Assembly: GCF_903166545.1 (NCBI RefSeq)
Contig: NZ_CAESCH010000001.1
Location: 1,244,001-1,308,000 of the forward strand
Source of the DNA: Metabacillus schmidteae
GTDB lineage: Bacteria > Bacillota > Bacilli > Bacillales > Bacillaceae
Direction: 5' to 3'
DNA length: 64,000 bases
The notes below the pieces were generated by a model. It did not search any database, had not been told where the DNA came from, and saw only the letters and a program-made list of their open reading frames with translations. Positions 60,779 through 64,000 of the stretch are shown here, piece by piece. Within the stretch, counting starts at the first letter, position 1. The number at the start of each line of letters is the position of its first letter. The position numbers and the translations under genes were made by a program.

Positions 60779-63334
60779 TTGAATTTAGATCAGGTAATTT
60801 CCACATTAACTGCAACGTTCAATGAACCGCTTAATGATGGTGAACAAAGAAAGATTATTTTCTGGGTTGATAAGGATAGAGAGTTTGTAGAAGAAATTAA
60901 CCACATCTCTATTGATAATATAAAGGTTCATCAATTAACAGAGCAGAATAATTTCTACACAAAATATCTTCTTGAAGAGGAGGATACCACCTCTCATTAT
61001 CTTGTTTATACTAATGACGAATTAAGTGTAGAAGAAAATTGGCTTATTGATACGGTTTACTATTCAAAGGCGTTTTATGCAGACAAGATTTCCTTGATGT
61101 TAGATGACTTAGGAATTGATATATCATTACGAGCTGTTGTAAAAAAATACGAAAAATTTTTCAATAAGAAGCACACTCAAAAGTTTAAATCCTATAACAT
61201 CCAATCTTATACGGAAGAGACAATTGAAATTGGGATTATGAGTGTTTTATGTAACTTAAAAACACCTGATTTTGAAGAGGTACTAAAAACGACCTTGAAG
61301 GAAAGTCTTTCAGAGGAAGAAAATAAATACATTGCTTCAATGGAGAAATATTTTGACTTAAATGTGTACTGGAAGTATGTTTTGAATTTGTATGGCTACG
61401 ATAGAGAAAATCGTTCTTTGAAAACTTTATTCATTCATTTAACTGTCACAACGCTCAGTCATTCAATTGAAGAATCGTTGCTATCAAATGTGAAGGGTTT
61501 TATCGCTGAAAGAAACAAGTCGAATAACTTAGTCTTTATCGATCATTGGATGCATCATAAGGTTGATTACACAATTTACAATGAGTTAGCTGAAATCGTA
61601 GAACGAGAGATACAATTGGATGAAATCGTTCGTCAATTACAAATTGAGTCGTTTAAGAATGCAGATACGTTCCCATATTTCGATAAAGCAATCATCATCT
61701 TTATTGCGAACAGCCTTGAAGCATCCCATGAAGACTATGAGGAATATACCAAGCTCATTAATTTAAGAAGAGTGAAGCATTTTTATGAGAATTTCGAGAT
61801 TATCTATGATGCTTTATTCTATACAGTAAAAATGTATGAATTTAATAAGAAATACAATGCAGGAATCCCAAACGCATCTGCTATTGATATGTGGAAGAAT
61901 TATGTTAATGAATATTATGTAATGGATACATATTATCGCAAATTTTACGTTGCTTTTGACCAAGACCCTAACAGTGAAATCCTGAAAAAGTTAAAAGTAA
62001 TGGTGGAAAATCTATATACAAATTGGTATATGGGAGATTTAAGCTCACATTGGTCTATGGCAGTAGAATCAGATATGAAAGAAAATTGGGTTCTTCCAGG
62101 CATTACGAATCAACAAGATTTTTATAAGCAATATGTTGCTTCAAAAGTGTATAAGGGAGAACGGATCTTTGTCATTATTTCGGATGCATTACGCTATGAG
62201 GTCGGGGTGGAAATAGCTGATAAGCTGAATGCAGGAACATTAGGTGCTTGTGAAATAGAACCAGTCCTTAGTGTTGTGCCGTCTGTTACGAAACTTGGCA
62301 TGGCTTCTTTGTTACCACATAAGATGATTGATTTTGATGAAAATGCAAGAGTATTAGTTGATGGGAAGTCTTCAAGCGGGATTGAAAATCGTAAGGATAT
62401 TATTGAATCTACTGTTATAGATAGTGTAGCGATCCATGCACAAGAAATGTTGGCAATGAACAAAGCGGGCAGAAGAGAGTATTTTAAAGGGAAAAAACTC
62501 ATTTACATTTATCACGATACCATTGATGCGATGGGTGACAAATCCTCTACTGAAATCTATACGTTTGATGCGGTTGAACGAGCAATCGATGAAATATCTA
62601 CATTAACTAAGATTATTCGTGATGATCTTTCAGGAACAAATATATTGATTACGGCTGATCATGGATTTGTATATCAAAGAGATGCTTTAGTTGAAAGTGA
62701 TAAGATCGATAAAGAGGATATTCATACAATTGAAGTGAAAAGAAGATACATGTTGTCGAAAGAAAAACGAGGGATGGATGGCATTCTTAATATTAATTTG
62801 GATTCCGTCATTCAAAATAAGAACCAACTAAATGTCTACGTTCCTAAAGCAACCATTCGATTCAAAATACAAGGCTCGGGGGTGAATTTTGTGCATGGGG
62901 GTGCAAGCCTTCAAGAAGTAGTTGTCCCATTAATCAAATTCAAAAACATCCGTAGAGGACAAGCGAACAGCAAGGAAATTGTAAAAGTAGATATCAAAAT
63001 GACAAGTTCAACACGAAAAATTACGAATAGTTTATTTCACTTGTCGTTTTTCCAAACTGAAAAAGTAGAAGATAAGGTTGTTCCGAGAACGGTATTGATT
63101 TACATGGCAGATGAAGATGGTAGTGTCATTTCTAATGAAGAAACAATTATCGGTGATCGCACATCTGAAAATCCAGAAGAACGCACCTTTAAGCTACGTT
63201 TTGCGTTAAAAACGATGACATATGATAAAAACAAACATTATTATCTAACAATTAAAGATGTTGAGACAGGTGTTATTCTGGAAAAAGTACCATTCAACAT
63301 TAATTTGGGGATTATCAGTGACTTCGATTTCTAA
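60779..63334 (+). CDS. pglZ: BREX alkaline-phosphatase-like protein PglZ
   Basis: This 851-residue protein is of the PglZ/alkaline phosphatase superfamily. It has VIISDALRYEVG (Asp469), a central ATPase-free helical body, and ITADHGFVYQ (Asp627-His628-Gly629), a metal-binding motif. The C-terminal beta domain ends KVPFNINLGIISDFDF. AAAGGGGTGA fits the TTG at 60779 best; a GTG at 60773 would be too close. pglX and pglZ are 75 bp apart. Confidence 0.92.
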   Translation: MNLDQVISTLTATFNEPLNDGEQRKIIFWVDKDREFVEEINHISIDNIKVHQLTEQNNFYTKYLLEEEDTTSHYLVYTNDELSVEENWLIDTVYYSKAFYADKISLMLDDLGIDISLRAVVKKYEKFFNKKHTQKFKSYNIQSYTEETIEIGIMSVLCNLKTPDFEEVLKTTLKESLSEEENKYIASMEKYFDLNVYWKYVLNLYGYDRENRSLKTLFIHLTVTTLSHSIEESLLSNVKGFIAERNKSNNLVFIDHWMHHKVDYTIYNELAEIVEREIQLDEIVRQLQIESFKNADTFPYFDKAIIIFIANSLEASHEDYEEYTKLINLRRVKHFYENFEIIYDALFYTVKMYEFNKKYNAGIPNASAIDMWKNYVNEYYVMDTYYRKFYVAFDQDPNSEILKKLKVMVENLYTNWYMGDLSSHWSMAVESDMKENWVLPGITNQQDFYKQYVASKVYKGERIFVIISDALRYEVGVEIADKLNAGTLGACEIEPVLSVVPSVTKLGMASLLPHKMIDFDENARVLVDGKSSSGIENRKDIIESTVIDSVAIHAQEMLAMNKAGRREYFKGKKLIYIYHDTIDAMGDKSSTEIYTFDAVERAIDEISTLTKIIRDDLSGTNILITADHGFVYQRDALVESDKIDKEDIHTIEVKRRYMLSKEKRGMDGILNINLDSVIQNKNQLNVYVPKATIRFKIQGSGVNFVHGGASLQEVVVPLIKFKNIRRGQANSKEIVKVDIKMTSSTRKITNSLFHLSFFQTEKVEDKVVPRTVLIYMADEDGSVISNEETIIGDRTSENPEERTFKLRFALKTMTYDKNKHYYLTIKDVETGVILEKVPFNINLGIISDFDF

Positions 63335-63354
63335 GATAAGGGAGGGAAAAATCT

Positions 63355-64000
63355 TTGGAGAACGTGAATGAAGTAAATACGCTTGAATTAGATAAGAAAT
63401 TGAATTCAGTCTTTGCAGGTCGTGTAGTAAGAAAAGATCTTACAAAGCTCATTAAAGAGGGGGCAAATGTACCTGTATATGTACTTGAATACCTTTTAGG
63501 AATGTATGCGGCCACTGATGATGATGAAAGCATTCAAGAAGGAGTAGCAAGAGTTAAGAAAATCCTGTCTGAGAATTTTGTAAGACCAGACGAAGCAGAG
63601 AAGATTAAAAGTAAAATTCGGGAGACTGGTCAGTATTCAATCATTGACAAGATAACAGTTCGATTAAACCCTAAAAGGGATACCTATGAAGCAGAATTCT
63701 CAAACTTAGGATTAAAGGATGTTCCAATTTCATCAAGCTACGTTAAAGAGTTTGATAAACTATTAGCTGGGGGCATCTGGTGTATGTTAAAAATGGACTA
63801 TTATTACGATGAAGAACAGAAGAATATGAGTCCATTTAGCATTAGTAATCTAAAACCAATTCAAATGCCAAATATGGATCTAAGCGAAATCATTAACGGG
63901 AGACAAGAATTTACAAAAGAAGAGTGGATTGACATTTTAATTCGTTCAACAGGAATGGAACCTACTCAAATTAATGATCGTGTGAAATGGCATTTATTGC
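63355..64000 (+). CDS. brxL: BREX Lon-like protein BrxL, N-terminal part
   Basis: 215 codons of the last type 1 core gene; the frame runs open over the right edge. The N-terminal segment NEVNTLELDKKLNSVFAG, VRKDLTKLIKEGANVPVYVLEYLLG and the IISSY-like PISSSYVKEFDKLL are typical of BrxL. The AAA+/Lon-like part lies outside. TTG start at 63355, GGGAGGG 8 bp upstream. Together with its neighbours it fixes the system as BREX type 1. Confidence 0.88.
   Translation, partial: MENVNEVNTLELDKKLNSVFAGRVVRKDLTKLIKEGANVPVYVLEYLLGMYAATDDDESIQEGVARVKKILSENFVRPDEAEKIKSKIRETGQYSIIDKITVRLNPKRDTYEAEFSNLGLKDVPISSSYVKEFDKLLAGGIWCMLKMDYYYDEEQKNMSPFSISNLKPIQMPNMDLSEIINGRQEFTKEEWIDILIRSTGMEPTQINDRVKWHLL

Larger units (their letters stand above)
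31509..64000. mobile_element. Integrative element / genomic island next to tRNA-Val (right end outside)
   Basis: A tyrosine integrase reading towards a tRNA gene, an adjacent excisionase-like protein, many short phage-type genes and several defence modules replace the conserved core order from here on. The left limit at the tRNA 3' end is inferred. No second attachment site is visible and the right boundary is beyond the window. Whether the BREX part belongs to the same element is not certain. Confidence 0.55.

Overview
The window comes from an endospore-forming, AT-rich Gram-positive bacterium of the Bacillaceae. Spore coat genes (cotO, cotZ/cotY, cotX, cotW, cotV), spoVIF, a YjcZ-type peptide, strong AGGAGG ribosome sites, an S-box riboswitch and Rho-independent terminators all point there. 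From the left edge to about 25.7 kb the gene order follows the yjbT-yjcJ region of Bacillus subtilis, recalled from general knowledge: thiG-thiF-thiD, fabI, cotO, cotZ/Y, cotX/W/V, yjcA, spoVIF, yjcD, yjzB-like, yjcF-yjcG-yjcH, metI-metC.

Region by region: (1) 1-4.0 kb, thiamin biosynthesis and enoyl-ACP reductase. (2) 4.0-9.7 kb, an EAL protein and the spore coat/crust genes, with an interspersed hairpin repeat. (3) 9.8-11.6 kb, a group II intron placed directly behind a terminator. (4) 11.7-21.5 kb, DUF421 membrane proteins, sporulation genes, a UvrD-like helicase, a complete IS1182-type insertion sequence and the yjcFGH genes. (5) 22.1-25.7 kb, four ~154-bp tandem repeats, then an S-box riboswitch with an unusually large multi-branched insertion, controlling metI-metC. 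(6) 26-31.2 kb, a membrane protein, a second copy of the hairpin repeat, an IS1182 remnant, a large PAS/GAF/GGDEF/EAL protein and a TAXI-type binding lipoprotein. (7) 31.3 kb, a tRNA-Val(GAC) preceded by a truncated tRNA-Val copy. (8) 32 kb to the right edge, an integrative-element or genomic-island region. It starts with a tyrosine integrase and an excisionase-like protein next to the tRNA. Beyond these are a RloC/PrrC-like zinc-hook ATPase, a Septu-like ATPase/HNH pair with an extra upstream gene, and a cluster holding a HTH membrane protein and a tiny hydrophobic peptide. Many small accessory genes follow (YolD-like with a LexA box, DUF2442-like, RecB-like and RecU-like nucleases, a XRE regulator, a P-loop protein). 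The region ends in a type 1 BREX operon: brxA, brxB, brxC, pglX, pglZ, and brxL cut by the window end.

The left half is conserved core chromosome interrupted by three mobile insertions (intron, IS, IS remnant). The right half is accessory DNA built around at least three candidate anti-phage modules. The observations most worth following up are the cloverleaf-like insertion inside the S-box P3 arm, the ~154-bp intergenic tandem array, the covarying interspersed hairpin, the extra gene in front of the Septu-like pair, and the small membrane-protein cluster with its GT/AC palindrome.
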